Counted from the first letter of the stretch, positions 34,136 to 42,455 are shown. The stretch: 64,000 bases of DNA from an uncultured Verrucomicrobia subdivision 3 bacterium (GCA_903865745.1 CAIPKV010000032.1:1-64000), one strand, 5' to 3'. Program-made: numbers and translations. Notes: generated by a model from the letters alone, not told the origin.

Positions 34136-36319
34136 ATGAAAATGAAAACCGCCTTCCTCCTGATCATGCTTGCCGCTGTCTCGCCGTTGCGTGCGCAAGT
34201 CGAATATGTTGACCCGACCATCGGCGGCGTCGGCGTCCTGCTCGAGCCAACCCGCCCGACCGTGCATCTGCCCAACAGCATGGTGCGGGTTTATCCCGTC
34301 CGCAAAGACCAGTTGGATGACCAGATTCATTCGTTCCCGCTGACCATCATCTCGCACCGGCTCGGCGAATTGTTTTCCGTCATGCCCGGCGCAAGCGCCG
34401 CGCCGGCCGCCTGGGATCAGGAAGTCACCACGCCCTACTATTACTCCACGCGCTTTGACGAATCGCTCATCCGCACCGAATTCACGCCCGCCGCCCGCGC
34501 CGGTTATTTCCGGTTCACCTTCCCCGACGGCAAGGCGACGCTGCACTTTGGCAACCTTTATCCCGGAAATTTGCAGGCGGAAGGCGCAAACGCCGTTTCG
34601 GGTGAAGAGGACTTCAACGACATGAAGGCGTTTTTCTACGGCGAGTTCAGCGTGCCCGTGAAGGCGACCGTCTCCGGCAGCGCAAAAAAACGGCTCGTGG
34701 TGACGGCGGACGCCAAAACGCTGGAATTCCGTTACGGCATTTCGTTCATCAGCGTGGAACAGGCGAAGAAAAATCTGCAGGAGGAAATCCCCGCCTGGGA
34801 TTTTGAAAAAATCAAGGCCGCTGCCAAAGACCGCTGGAACGAGGCCCTGGGCAAAATCCAGGTCGAGGGCGGCACCGACGCGCAACGCCGCGTCTTTTAC
34901 ACCTCGCTCTACCGCTGCTATGAGCGCATGGTCAACATCTCGGAAGACGGTCGTTACTACAGCGCCTTTGACCATCAGGTGCATGAGGATGTGCGGCCGT
35001 TCTATGTGGACTGCTGGATTTGGGACATGTTCCACGCGCTCCAACCGCTGCAAGTCCTGCTCAATCCCACGATGCAGGCCGACCAGCTCCAATCCTACGT
35101 CCGCATGTATCAGCAAAGCGGCTGGATGCCGTCGTTCGCCGTGCTGTGGGGCAATTACCCGTGCATGAACGCCAACCACGCCGCCGCGTGGTTCGCCGAT
35201 GCGTGGGCCAAAGGCGTGCGTGACTTCGATGTCAACCAGGCGTTTGCCGGGCTGCGCAAAAATTCCTTGGACGCGACGCTGCTTCCATGGCGCAAAGGTC
35301 CGAAATGCGCGCTCGACGATTTTTACAACGAGCACGGCTACATGCCCGCGCTGCCGCCCGACGCACCGGAGACCGAACCGCTCGTTCACGAACGCGAGAA
35401 ACGTCAGCCCGTGGCCGTCACGCTCGGCAACAGTTTCGACGACTGGTGCATCGCTCAACTCGCGAAGGCCACAAAAAACAATGCGGACTACGACCTGTTC
35501 ATGAAGCGCGCGCTCAACTACGAAAATGTCTGGGACGCGCAGGAAGGATTCATGTGGGGCAAGGACGCCAGGGGAAAATGGATTGAACCGTTTGATCCGA
35601 AGTTTGGCGGCGGTCAGGGCGGGCGCGAAATCTATGACGAGAACAACGGCTACACTTACACTTGGGACGTGATGCACGACTACGCCGGCTTGTTCCAGTT
35701 GATGGGCGGGCGCGCCGCGGCGGAGAAAAAGCTCGACCAGCTTTTCCGCGAAGGGAACGGCCGCAGCAAATTTGAATTTTATGCGAAGTTCCCGGACTCC
35801 ACCGGGCAGGTTGGCCAGTTTGTAATGGCGAACGAACCGAGCTTCAGCATTCCCTACCTTTACAATCGCCTGGGCGCTCCGTGGAAAACGCAGAAGCGGC
35901 TGCGCACCTTGCTGGACGCATTTTACACGGACAATTATTTCGGCATCCCCGGCGATGAGGATGGCGGCGGCATGACGGCGTGGGTGGTGTTCACGATGAT
36001 GGGCTTTTATCCGGTGACCGCCGGCGTGCCGGTTTACGATCTCGGCAGCCCCGTGTTCAACCGCGTGACCATCCGGCTGGAGAACGGCAAGTCCATCAAC
36101 CTCGTCGCCAGGAACAATTCGGCAAACAATAAATACATCCAAAGCGTGAAGTTGAATGGCAAGCCGCTGAATCAAGTCTGGTTTCGCCACGCCGACATCG
36201 CCAACGGCGGCACGCTGGAACTGGAAATGGGCGATTCGCCAAACCTCTCGCTGGGCGCTTCGCCGGAATCATTCCCGCCGGATTCCGCAACAATTGATCC
36301 CAACAGTCTGCTAAACTGA
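34136..36319 (+). CDS. Secreted GH92 alpha-mannosidase
   Basis: The 727-residue protein has a signal peptide (MKMKTAFLLIMLAAVSPLRA) directly followed by VEYVDPTIGGVG, the usual GH92 opening. The (alpha/alpha)6 domain contains FYVDCWIWDMFHALQPL, GNSFDDWCIAQLAKAT and YFGIPGDEDGGGMTAWVVF, where the acidic cluster forms the calcium and catalytic site. GH92 enzymes are exo-acting, calcium-dependent alpha-mannosidases. Length agrees with the family (about 730). The N-terminal beta-domain is shorter in its middle than in classical members (after SHRLGELFSVMPGASA). A long antisense frame here is a codon-bias shadow. Confidence 0.92.
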   Translation: MKMKTAFLLIMLAAVSPLRAQVEYVDPTIGGVGVLLEPTRPTVHLPNSMVRVYPVRKDQLDDQIHSFPLTIISHRLGELFSVMPGASAAPAAWDQEVTTPYYYSTRFDESLIRTEFTPAARAGYFRFTFPDGKATLHFGNLYPGNLQAEGANAVSGEEDFNDMKAFFYGEFSVPVKATVSGSAKKRLVVTADAKTLEFRYGISFISVEQAKKNLQEEIPAWDFEKIKAAAKDRWNEALGKIQVEGGTDAQRRVFYTSLYRCYERMVNISEDGRYYSAFDHQVHEDVRPFYVDCWIWDMFHALQPLQVLLNPTMQADQLQSYVRMYQQSGWMPSFAVLWGNYPCMNANHAAAWFADAWAKGVRDFDVNQAFAGLRKNSLDATLLPWRKGPKCALDDFYNEHGYMPALPPDAPETEPLVHEREKRQPVAVTLGNSFDDWCIAQLAKATKNNADYDLFMKRALNYENVWDAQEGFMWGKDARGKWIEPFDPKFGGGQGGREIYDENNGYTYTWDVMHDYAGLFQLMGGRAAAEKKLDQLFREGNGRSKFEFYAKFPDSTGQVGQFVMANEPSFSIPYLYNRLGAPWKTQKRLRTLLDAFYTDNYFGIPGDEDGGGMTAWVVFTMMGFYPVTAGVPVYDLGSPVFNRVTIRLENGKSINLVARNNSANNKYIQSVKLNGKPLNQVWFRHADIANGGTLELEMGDSPNLSLGASPESFPPDSATIDPNSLLN

Positions 36320-36326
36320 GCTAAAA

Positions 36327-36437
36327 ATGGATGCCGACGAGGATGGTGTCGGCGGGGAAGATTGTCCGGATGCGCTGCGGTATCTGGTGGCGACGAAGGC
36401 GCGAACCATTACGCAACGGAAGTTAAGGGGGTTTTAG
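36327..36437 (+). pseudogene. Possible phage terminase large-subunit tail
   Basis: A 36-residue frame 7 bp after GH92 reads MDADEDGVGGEDCPDALRYL, followed by a basic end. The D-C-x-D-A-L-R-Y-L pattern is typical of the C-terminus of phage terminase large subunits. Too short to be functional; the identification is tentative. Confidence 0.35.
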
Positions 36438-36453
36438 GGGAAAGGTTGAAAAT

Positions 36454-36496
36454 AAAAATGAACTTTACACGCCAACCAATAGCACGCGTGGTGCCA
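36454..36496 (-). repeat. Right arm of the 43-bp inverted repeat
   Basis: The reverse complement starts TGGCACCACGCGTGCTA, then TTGGTTGGCGTGTAAAG, matching 3868-3911 apart from one substitution and one missing base. Confidence 0.75.
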
Positions 36497-37061
36497 GGGA
36501 AAATAGACGCTGGAATGGCTTCTCGGCTACGAACCAAGTGAAAGCTCGCCTACATCAAGCTGAACCGCCAAACGCCTTACCCGCCTCGGGGCGCTGTCCC
36601 GGTCAACCAAGAATGCGGTGGGAGTTTGTTTCACTCTGCGCACCCAGTTCGCCTTCGGTCATGGCGGCGACCATTCCAACTATGTCAAAACCTTGAATGA
36701 GGCAATTCCGCTTTCTTGTCAAATCTGAAATGACTGACCAACCAAGAGGAAACTGGATTATCACACGCCCCGGACAACGACTGTCCAACCGAAAATTATT
36801 CCTGCGGATTTTCGTCCTGTCCTGGCATCCGGCAGGCCAGATTTCCGCACCTTAAACGGGCACTAAAACGGGCACTAAAAGTGTTCAGATGAGTTGAAAA
36901 ATGTTGGTTTCAGCAGGGGACATTTCGCTTGATTAAAGCCCTCATGATTGATAAACTCCTTCTCAGTGCAGCACTTAAAGAAGTAACCGCTGCCGACGGT
37001 TTAGGCGGGTTTTGGAATAAGCACACCCCCTGTGCGATTCCGCACCCTCGCCTCCATATAA
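36497..37061. other. Gene-poor junction region
   Basis: No intact gene. A short plus frame at about 36630-36728 (RTQFAFGHGGDHSNYVKT) looks like another C-terminal scrap. A tandem AAACGGGCACTA pair lies near 36856-36875. The segment 37035-37061 (GTGCGATTCCGCAC, CCTCGCCTCCA) has the look of a tRNA or tmRNA 3' end next to a terminator, but cannot be folded as one. Confidence 0.35.
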
Positions 37062-37093
37062 AATGCTTGTGAATACAAGGTTTTATTAGAGTT
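37062..37093 (+). terminator. Terminator-like hairpin
   Basis: ATAAAATGCTTGT, loop GAAT, ACAAGGTTTTAT gives an imperfect stem followed by T-rich sequence. Its position after a CGCCTCCA sequence resembles the tRNA-terminator arrangement at 40643-40730. Confidence 0.4.
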
Positions 37094-37094
37094 T

Positions 37095-37694
37095 TTGGAA
37101 AATCTTCAACGAAATCTTCAACGGTTTCAGCTCCCGTTCACTATCCGTCGCGCGCCCGTCACGGGCAAGCGGGCGATCACGGCGGAAGAACACACGGCCG
37201 TCATCCAACGGGAACAGAACGCGGAGCGGCGGGATTTTTACGTGCTGCTCTGGCATACGGGCGCGGCGCAATCGGATGGCCGGACACTGGACGCCGGCTT
37301 CCGCGAATTTCTTCCCGGCTATGCCATAACTTCCTACGGATCGAAGGGCAAGACGGTGGATTTCGTTTTGTTTTCCGATTCCGCCGTGCGCGCGGCGACG
37401 GATCGCCGGCAGTGGTATGTGACCATTTCGCCCGGTCGGCGGGGCATCGGCATCTTCACACCAGACAAGGAGCAACTACGTGAAAACGTCATTCGCTCCG
37501 GCGATCAGCCACCCGCACTGGATTTAGTAGCTGGCCGTGTGCGCGAACTATTGAGCCAGTGTGCGGGCAACAAACGCTGGGGGCGCTGGTTGAAAGCTTG
37601 GAGCGCAAGAGCACAATCTTTGTTCATTCGCGCCTGGCAAACGACAAAGAAACCTCCAATCCAAGATCAAGTTTATGGACAACAAACCACCTGA
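37095..37694 (+). pseudogene. Chimeric remnant: integrase fragment joined to MobF relaxase helicase tail
   Basis: Residues ~20-60 (ITAEEHTAVIQREQNAERR, DFYVLLWHTGAAQSD) match the region between the core-binding and catalytic domains of verrucomicrobial tyrosine integrases. From residue ~70 the frame switches to YAITSYGSKGKTVDFVLF, SDSAVRAATDRRQWYVTIS, the helicase motif V/VI region of TrwC/MobF relaxases. None of the integrase catalytic residues or relaxase nuclease motifs remain. The only start is a TTG. So it is an in-frame fusion of two broken mobility genes. Confidence 0.65.
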
Positions 37695-38028
37695 ATGTTT
37701 TGCCTGTGATCCACGGGCACGCGGCGTGCGGGTTGTCATTTCGCCGCAAAAGTCAGTCGTGTTGCCCCACGAACATTTTGTCTATGCCAAGTTCGCGGCG
37801 GATGACCAGATTGATTTGCTCAAGCTGATTTTCGTGACGCACGAAGTTGTGCTCACTGGTCATCTATTGCGCCGGATTGAAAATGCGATTGTTAATCGGG
37901 ACCTGTCTTGGCTATGCGCCCGACCCGAAAAATTCCGTGTCAAAGATTCCGACCGCCCGTTCATCACGAATTTGGTGATACGCGTTTTGGAACAACCCGC
38001 TTCCGCAGCTCAAAAGCCATCTGACTAA
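37675..38028 (+). CDS. Hypothetical protein linked to the relaxase (117 aa)
   Basis: The ATG overlaps the last 20 bases of the relaxase remnant, as expected for coupled genes on conjugative DNA. The 117-residue soluble product includes ARGVRVVISPQKSVVLPHE and HLLRRIENAIVNRDLSWL. I do not recognise the family. Its last ~25 codons are duplicated at 38221-38301. It appears intact. Confidence 0.55.
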   Translation: MDNKPPECFACDPRARGVRVVISPQKSVVLPHEHFVYAKFAADDQIDLLKLIFVTHEVVLTGHLLRRIENAIVNRDLSWLCARPEKFRVKDSDRPFITNLVIRVLEQPASAAQKPSD

Positions 38029-38035
38029 AGCAGCA

Positions 38036-38218
38036 ATGAGCACAGAAGAAAGATTGAAGCGTTTATTTGAAGCTTCGCCAGACCAACTTGGCGCTATTGA
38101 TGGCATTCTCGAAGGGAAAAACCAAACGAAGGCGGCGGAAACGGTTGGCCACTTTTAATGGGAATGAAGGCAGCGGCAAAATTTCTCGGTGTCAACCGCA
38201 CAACCATGTGGCGAATGG
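38036..38218 (+). pseudogene. Frameshifted copy of the excisionase-like gene
   Basis: Begins MSTEERLKRLFEASPDQL and ILEGKNQTKAAETVGHF, then stops because of a one-base deletion compared with the intact copy at 38309. In the shifted frame it continues LMGMKAAAKFLGVNRTTMWR before being cut at codon ~60, where it joins the tail of a second 117-aa-type gene. Confidence 0.75.
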
Positions 38219-38220
38219 TT

Positions 38221-38301
38221 AGCGACCGGCCGTTTGTCACTAACTTGATGGTGCGGGTTTTAGGGGATTCAAGTTCTGCTACGGAAAAATCACCCGGCTA
38301 A
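38221..38301 (+). pseudogene. Duplicated tail of the 117-aa gene
   Basis: SDRPFVTNLMVRVLGDSSS ending in TEKSPG corresponds to the last residues of the 117-aa protein (SDRPFITNLVIRVLEQP). It precedes the intact excisionase-like gene at the same spacing as the first pair, which shows a tandem duplication of the two-gene unit with a deletion inside. Confidence 0.7.
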
Positions 38302-38308
38302 ATCTGCA

Positions 38309-38584
38309 ATGAGCACGGAAGAGAGATTGAAGCGGCTTTTCGATGCCTCGCCGGAACAACTCGCCGTTGTTTGTAAAATTCTTGAAGGAAAATTTCAAAC
38401 AACGACTGTGGAAACAGTCGGGCCGCTTTTGATGGGAATGAAGGTGGCGGCAAAATTTCTCGGTGTCAGCCGCACAACCCTATGGCGAATGGTTATTGAT
38501 GGTCGCCTCAAAAGGGTTGAGGTCTTGCCTGGCAGCTTTCGACTTCGGCGCGCTGATCTCGAAGCGATTGCCAATAATAATTAA
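38309..38584 (+). CDS. Excisionase-type helix-turn-helix DNA-binding protein
   Basis: The 91-residue protein has an N-terminal acidic-basic helix (MSTEERLKRLFDASPEQL). Its C-terminal MerR/excisionase-like winged helix reads GMKVAAKFLGVSRTTLWRMV, IDGRLKRVEVLPGSFRLR, RADLEAIA. Such proteins direct excision of integrated elements or repress nearby promoters. It may bind the direct repeats at 38618-38654, just downstream. Two degenerate copies of the gene lie at 38036 and 40352. Confidence 0.75.
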   Translation: MSTEERLKRLFDASPEQLAVVCKILEGKFQTTTVETVGPLLMGMKVAAKFLGVSRTTLWRMVIDGRLKRVEVLPGSFRLRRADLEAIANNN

Positions 38585-38617
38585 GCTCTCCAGACAGAAA
38601 ATTTAGCTTCGATTAAG

Positions 38618-38665
38618 CATAATAACAGAGTCTTTATTGACATAATAACAGAGTTGAATTATACA
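38618..38665 (+). promoter_or_regulatory. Promoter with two operator-like direct repeats before fic
   Basis: TTGACA (38637-38642), a 17-bp spacer and TATACA (38660-38665) form a near-ideal sigma-70 promoter. The 14-bp sequence CATAATAACAGAGT occurs twice, at 38618-38631 and 38641-38654, with a 23-bp period. The second copy overlaps the -35 end and spacer. This is a typical autorepressor site; the binder could be the AbiEi-like part of the Fic protein or the excisionase-like protein upstream. Confidence 0.7.
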
Positions 38666-38688
38666 GTGTTGCATAGTCGAAACCCAAT

Positions 38689-40236
38689 ATGGCCACCAAA
38701 CTACAAACCCGGCTAGCGGATGCTCTGGAGCGCGTCCGTGCGCAGGCTGCAAAAGCGGTGGTCAAGGCTGCCACCCTCAAACGGGCCGACAAGGAACTGC
38801 TGCTGAAGCTGGGGTATCTGCAGGAAATCTGCAAAGGCTGGTATCTGCTGACGCGTCCCGGCCAGAAGCCCGGCGAGAGCACGGCTTGGTATGCGTCATT
38901 CTGGGTTTTTCTGTCGGTTTATCTGGATGACCGGTTTGGACAAGACTATTGCCTATCGGCCGTTTCTTCCATGGACTTGCACGTTGGCCAGTGCCTCATT
39001 CCGCAGCAGGTGACGGTCATCGCCGCGCGGGGCGGGGCGATGGTGCTCAAGCTGCCCCACGGCACCTCCATTTTGGTTTATCAAGACCGGAAGAACCTGC
39101 CGGCAACGGTGGAAATGATGAACGGTCTGCGGGTGATGCCGCTCCCGCTGGCACTGGCCCGGATGCCGGCCAGTTTTTTCCAGAACTCGGCGACGGATGC
39201 CGAGATCGCGCTGCGTTCGGTGAAATCCGTCAGCGACCTGATCCGCGTCGTGCTGGAATTGGAATCGCCGGTGCTGGCCGGGCGGCTGTCCGGAGCCTAT
39301 GCGTTTTTGGGTGATCGGCAGAAATCGCGGGAAATTCTCAATGCCGCCCAGGCCGCTGGGCTGCTTTGTGAACCGGCGAACCCGTTTGAAAAACCAGCTC
39401 CGATATTCCGAGGGCGGGCGCGGCTGGTTTCACCGTATGCCGGTAGGATTGAATCGCTGTTTCAAACCAGCCGTGAGGCGGTGCTGAAAGTATTTGCCGA
39501 CCTGCCGCCACGGCGCGTGGCAAATCCCGCCAGCTATCTGAAGCAGGTGGAGGTGGTTTATGAACATGACGCCTACAATTCGCTTTCAATTGAAGGCTAC
39601 CGGGTGACGCCGGAACTGATCGCCCAAATCCGGCAAGGGTCATGGCATCCCGAGAACAACTTGCAGGATCAACAGCAAGTCGCGGCCATGGCGGCCAAAG
39701 GATATTTGGAGGCCTTCCGGCTTGTTAAGGAGAGCGTGAGGCAAGTGTTGCAGGGAAAGCCGGCGTCGGGCGTTGCGGCACATGACTATCAGCTTTGGTA
39801 TCGAGCATTTTTCAGCGAGTCGGTGCGCGCAGGCTTGATGGAGGCATATCATCTGGCCGGACATCGGGACGGCAATGTTTTCATTCGTATGTCCCGCCAC
39901 GTTCCCCCGCCGCCCACGGCAGTCGATGACGCCATGAAGGCGTTTTTTGACGGATTGCAGGCAGAACAGGAACCCATCGTAAGGGCCGTTCTGGGGCACT
40001 GGTTGTTCGGGTTCATCCACCCCTACCGGGACGGGAACGGACGGGTGGCCCGTTTTCTCATGAATCTGATGCTGGCATCTGGAGGCTATCGGTGGACCAT
40101 TGTGCGCAACCGTCGGCGGAAGGAATATCTCAACGCTTTGGAAGCGGCATCCACGGAACTGCGGATTGAACCCTTTGCCCGTTTCATCCGGGAGGAAATG
40201 CAGGTGGACTGGACGCAGCAACCGGCGGAAATATAG
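38689..40236 (+). CDS. Fic-domain AMP transferase with AbiEi-like N-terminus
   Basis: The 515-residue protein has an N-terminal winged-helix/AbiEi-like region (LLKLGYLQEICKGWYLLTRP, PQQVTVIAARGG). A Fic domain holds the catalytic loop HPYRDGNGR starting at His444. The inhibitory motif S-x-x-x-E-G (SLSIEG, residues 298-303) lies before the Fic core, as in class II Fic proteins, where the Glu blocks ATP gamma-phosphate binding. Fic enzymes transfer AMP to target proteins. The fusion resembles self-contained toxin-antitoxin or defence proteins. It sits on a mobile remnant, downstream of its own operator-like promoter and between broken copies of an excisionase gene. Confidence 0.9.
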   Translation: MATKLQTRLADALERVRAQAAKAVVKAATLKRADKELLLKLGYLQEICKGWYLLTRPGQKPGESTAWYASFWVFLSVYLDDRFGQDYCLSAVSSMDLHVGQCLIPQQVTVIAARGGAMVLKLPHGTSILVYQDRKNLPATVEMMNGLRVMPLPLALARMPASFFQNSATDAEIALRSVKSVSDLIRVVLELESPVLAGRLSGAYAFLGDRQKSREILNAAQAAGLLCEPANPFEKPAPIFRGRARLVSPYAGRIESLFQTSREAVLKVFADLPPRRVANPASYLKQVEVVYEHDAYNSLSIEGYRVTPELIAQIRQGSWHPENNLQDQQQVAAMAAKGYLEAFRLVKESVRQVLQGKPASGVAAHDYQLWYRAFFSESVRAGLMEAYHLAGHRDGNVFIRMSRHVPPPPTAVDDAMKAFFDGLQAEQEPIVRAVLGHWLFGFIHPYRDGNGRVARFLMNLMLASGGYRWTIVRNRRRKEYLNALEAASTELRIEPFARFIREEMQVDWTQQPAEI

Positions 40237-40351
40237 TCAGGCGAAATGACCACCCGTTTGGCGTTGATGGAGGGTTGGTGTGTCTCGTTTCTGAAAACAA
40301 AACCACTTTAGAAATCTCGGTGACACTCAAAGCAGGTTTTCTCGCACACAA

Positions 40352-40447
40352 CTCAAAAGGGTTGAAGTCTTACCCGGCAGCTTTCGACTTCGGCGTGATG
40401 ATCTTGAAGCGATTGCCAACAGAAATCAACCCCTCAAACAGCTATGA
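40352..40447 (+). pseudogene. Third copy, C-terminal fragment of the excisionase-like gene
   Basis: LKRVEVLPGSFRLRRDDLE and AIANRNQPLKQL repeat the end of the intact gene at 38309 (LKRVEVLPGSFRLRRADLE) with an extended tail. The start is missing. The Fic gene lies between this fragment and the intact copy. Confidence 0.75.
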
Positions 40448-40642
40448 ATTTTTGTGGACATTTTCGCATTTGGTGGCAAAAATCACGTCGAATCTTGTTG
40501 GTGGTTTTGTTGGTTTTTGTGCGAGAAATTGCAGGGTGTTTCAGTCGGTTCCAATTTTTGCTTGGAAGCGAAAAAAGCCAGTAAATACCCCATTAAAATC
40601 AATGTTCTGAGATAAAATTGAAATTCAGCAGGAGCGGTGAAA

Positions 40643-40692
40643 TCAGGCTCATAACCTGAAGGTCGTTGGTTCAAATCCAGCCCCCGCAACCA
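40643..40692 (+). tRNA. 3' half of an initiator-type tRNA-Met (attachment-site remnant)
   Basis: The sequence starts with the anticodon stem-loop (TCAGG CTCATAA CCTGA, anticodon CAT), has a T arm (GTTGG TTCAAAT CCAGC) and ends CCCCGCAACCA with an encoded CCA. The 3' acceptor strand matches initiator tRNAs, whose first base would mispair with A72. The upstream bases do not form an acceptor or D arm, so the 5' half is absent. This is what remains when an element integrates into, or recombines at, a tRNA gene. Confidence 0.65.
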
Positions 40693-40701
40693 TTTAATAG
40701 T

Positions 40702-40730
40702 AAAAACCCCTGTAAATACAGGGGTTTTTT
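40702..40730 (+). terminator. Rho-independent terminator after the tRNA fragment
   Basis: AAAAACCCCTGT, loop AAAT, ACAGGGGTTTTTT forms a strong stem with a T tract. It lies 9 bp after the tRNA 3' end. Confidence 0.8.
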
Positions 40731-40805
40731 ATTGCCCCAGGTTATGGCCAGATTTGTTGCGTGGCGTCTGGATGTCTGGCGCGTTGCTCGCCTGCCAGAA
40801 ACTCT

Positions 40806-41327
40806 CTACTTCTTAACGTTACCGCCGGTGAGTTCGCGGATGCGGCGCCGCAGTTCTAGTTGTGACATGATATGCCGAGCGAGAATCGTGAGAGCACTTT
40901 TCTGTTCCGGACGGAGCTGGTGCGGCTTCTGATCGAGCACGCAGAGCGTACCCAGCCCGTGGCCGGTGGAAGTCGTCAGCGGCGCGCCAGCATAGAAGCG
41001 GATTTTTGGTTTGCCGGTGACCAGCGGATTGTTTTTAAAACGTTCATCCTTCGTCGTGTCTGGCACGATGAGCAAGCCTTTATGCAGAATTGCATGAGCG
41101 CAAAAGGATATATCGCGCGAAGTCTCCTTTAGAGTTAGCCCGATTTTGGATTTGAACCATTGCCGGTCCTCGTCCACGAGCGAGATGAGAGCGATGGGCG
41201 TCTCGCAAATGCACGCGGCGAGTTCCGTCAGGTCATCAAACAGCTCCTCCGGCACCGTGTCCAGCACATCGTATTGCCAGAGCACCTGGATGCGTTTCTT
41301 TTCGTTCTTAGGAAGTGGCGCGCTCAT
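40806..41327 (-). CDS. GAF-domain sensor protein
   Basis: The 173-residue protein is almost entirely one GAF domain: FDDLTELAACICETPIALIS, LVDEDRQWFKSKIGL, ISFCAHAILHKGLLIVPDT, IRFYAGAPLTTSTGHGLGT, LCVLDQKPHQL. This subtype usually precedes diguanylate cyclase or kinase modules, but here it is free-standing. It probably binds a small ligand or interacts with a partner. No signal peptide. It is transcribed divergently from hemB. Confidence 0.85.
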   Translation of the reverse strand: MSAPLPKNEKKRIQVLWQYDVLDTVPEELFDDLTELAACICETPIALISLVDEDRQWFKSKIGLTLKETSRDISFCAHAILHKGLLIVPDTTKDERFKNNPLVTGKPKIRFYAGAPLTTSTGHGLGTLCVLDQKPHQLRPEQKSALTILARHIMSQLELRRRIRELTGGNVKK

Positions 41328-41474
41328 GGGAAATTCTCGTATGACCGTGCAACTATCCTAAGCAATCTTCCCAGTCACTCCAAACTTCTTTTTTAACTTG
41401 CCCGCGGTTGGCCGGCGATCGGCCTAACGCACTTTCCGCTTTTGCCCGCGCCGCGCAAAACCTACACTGCCACC

Positions 41475-42455
41475 ATGAATTCGCCCGGATTTCCTGTCGT
41501 TCGCCCGCGCCGCTTGCGCACGTCTCCCGCGTTGCGCCGCCTGGTCGCCGAAACCTCGCTGAATGTTTCCCAGCTCGTCCTACCGTTGTTCGCCCGCAGC
41601 GGCAAGCAGCTGCGCCGCCCCGTCAATGCCATGCCCGGCGTGTTCCAATTGTCGCCCGACGAGATCCTGCGCGAGGCCACGGCGGCGCATGCGCTCGGCA
41701 TCCCTGCCGTGTTGTTGTTCGGGATTCCTGATCAGAAGGATGCGAAGGCCAGTGGCGCCTACGCCAGGAACGGGATCGTCCAGCAAGTCACGCGGCTGTT
41801 GAAAAAAGAGCTGCCGACGCTGCTCGTCATCACCGACGTTTGCCTCTGCGAATACATGGCGCACGGCCATTGCGGCATTGTGCACGGCGGAAAGATCTTG
41901 AACGACCCCACGCTCGCGTTGCTTGCGCGCACCGCCGCCAGTCATGCCGCTGCGGGCGCGGATATCGTAGCCCCAAGCGACATGATGGACGGCCGCGTCC
42001 GCGCGATTCGCGCTGAACTAGACAATGAGGGCTTCAGCGACACGCCGATCATGAGCTACGCCGCGAAGTTTGCCTCCGCGTTTTACGGTCCCTTCCGCGA
42101 AGTCGCCGAATCCGCACCGTCCTTTGGCGACCGGCGCAGCTACCAGATGGATGCGGCCAACGGCAACGAAGCGATTCGCGAAGTCGCCTTGGATATTCAA
42201 GAAGGTGCGGATATGGTCATGGTCAAACCCGCGCTGGCGTACCTCGACATCATCCAGCGCGTGAAAAAAGAGTTTGGTCTCCCCACCGCGGCCTACGCGG
42301 TCAGCGGCGAACACGCCATGATCAAGGCCGCCGCCGCAAAGGGCTGGATTGACGAGCGCGCGGTCACGCTCGAAAGCCTTCTGGCCATGCGCCGCGCCGG
42401 TGCGGACATCCTCATCACCTACGCGGCGCCCGACGTGGCCCGCTGGTTGCAGTAA
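41475..42455 (+). CDS. hemB: Porphobilinogen synthase (delta-aminolevulinic acid dehydratase)
   Basis: The 326-residue enzyme condenses two 5-aminolevulinate molecules to porphobilinogen in heme synthesis. Visible marks are RPRRLRTSPALRRLVAET at the start, the metal-binding TDVCLCEYMAHGHCGI, the active-site lysines in YAAKFASAFYGPFR and VMVKPALAYLDI, and SGEHAMIKAAAAKGW. Length is normal. An in-frame ATG 11 codons upstream is possible, but the chosen start matches family alignments. Confidence 0.95.
   Translation: MNSPGFPVVRPRRLRTSPALRRLVAETSLNVSQLVLPLFARSGKQLRRPVNAMPGVFQLSPDEILREATAAHALGIPAVLLFGIPDQKDAKASGAYARNGIVQQVTRLLKKELPTLLVITDVCLCEYMAHGHCGIVHGGKILNDPTLALLARTAASHAAAGADIVAPSDMMDGRVRAIRAELDNEGFSDTPIMSYAAKFASAFYGPFREVAESAPSFGDRRSYQMDAANGNEAIREVALDIQEGADMVMVKPALAYLDIIQRVKKEFGLPTAAYAVSGEHAMIKAAAAKGWIDERAVTLESLLAMRRAGADILITYAAPDVARWLQ

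Noticed and set aside
34046-36190. 714-residue antisense frame opposite GH92
   Set aside because: It mirrors a GH92 gene with strong family motifs. The antisense product is Arg/His/Val-rich without domains, a codon-bias shadow.
37035-37061. tRNA or tmRNA 3' end
   Set aside because: CGATTCCGCAC and CCTCGCCTCCA look tRNA-like, but no T stem pairs and the spacing to the end is too long, so only a possible scar is noted.
40483-40689. Minus-strand ORF beginning RGLDLNQRPSGYEPD
   Set aside because: This string is the antisense translation of a tRNA gene and a well-known annotation artefact; here it covers the tRNA-Met fragment.
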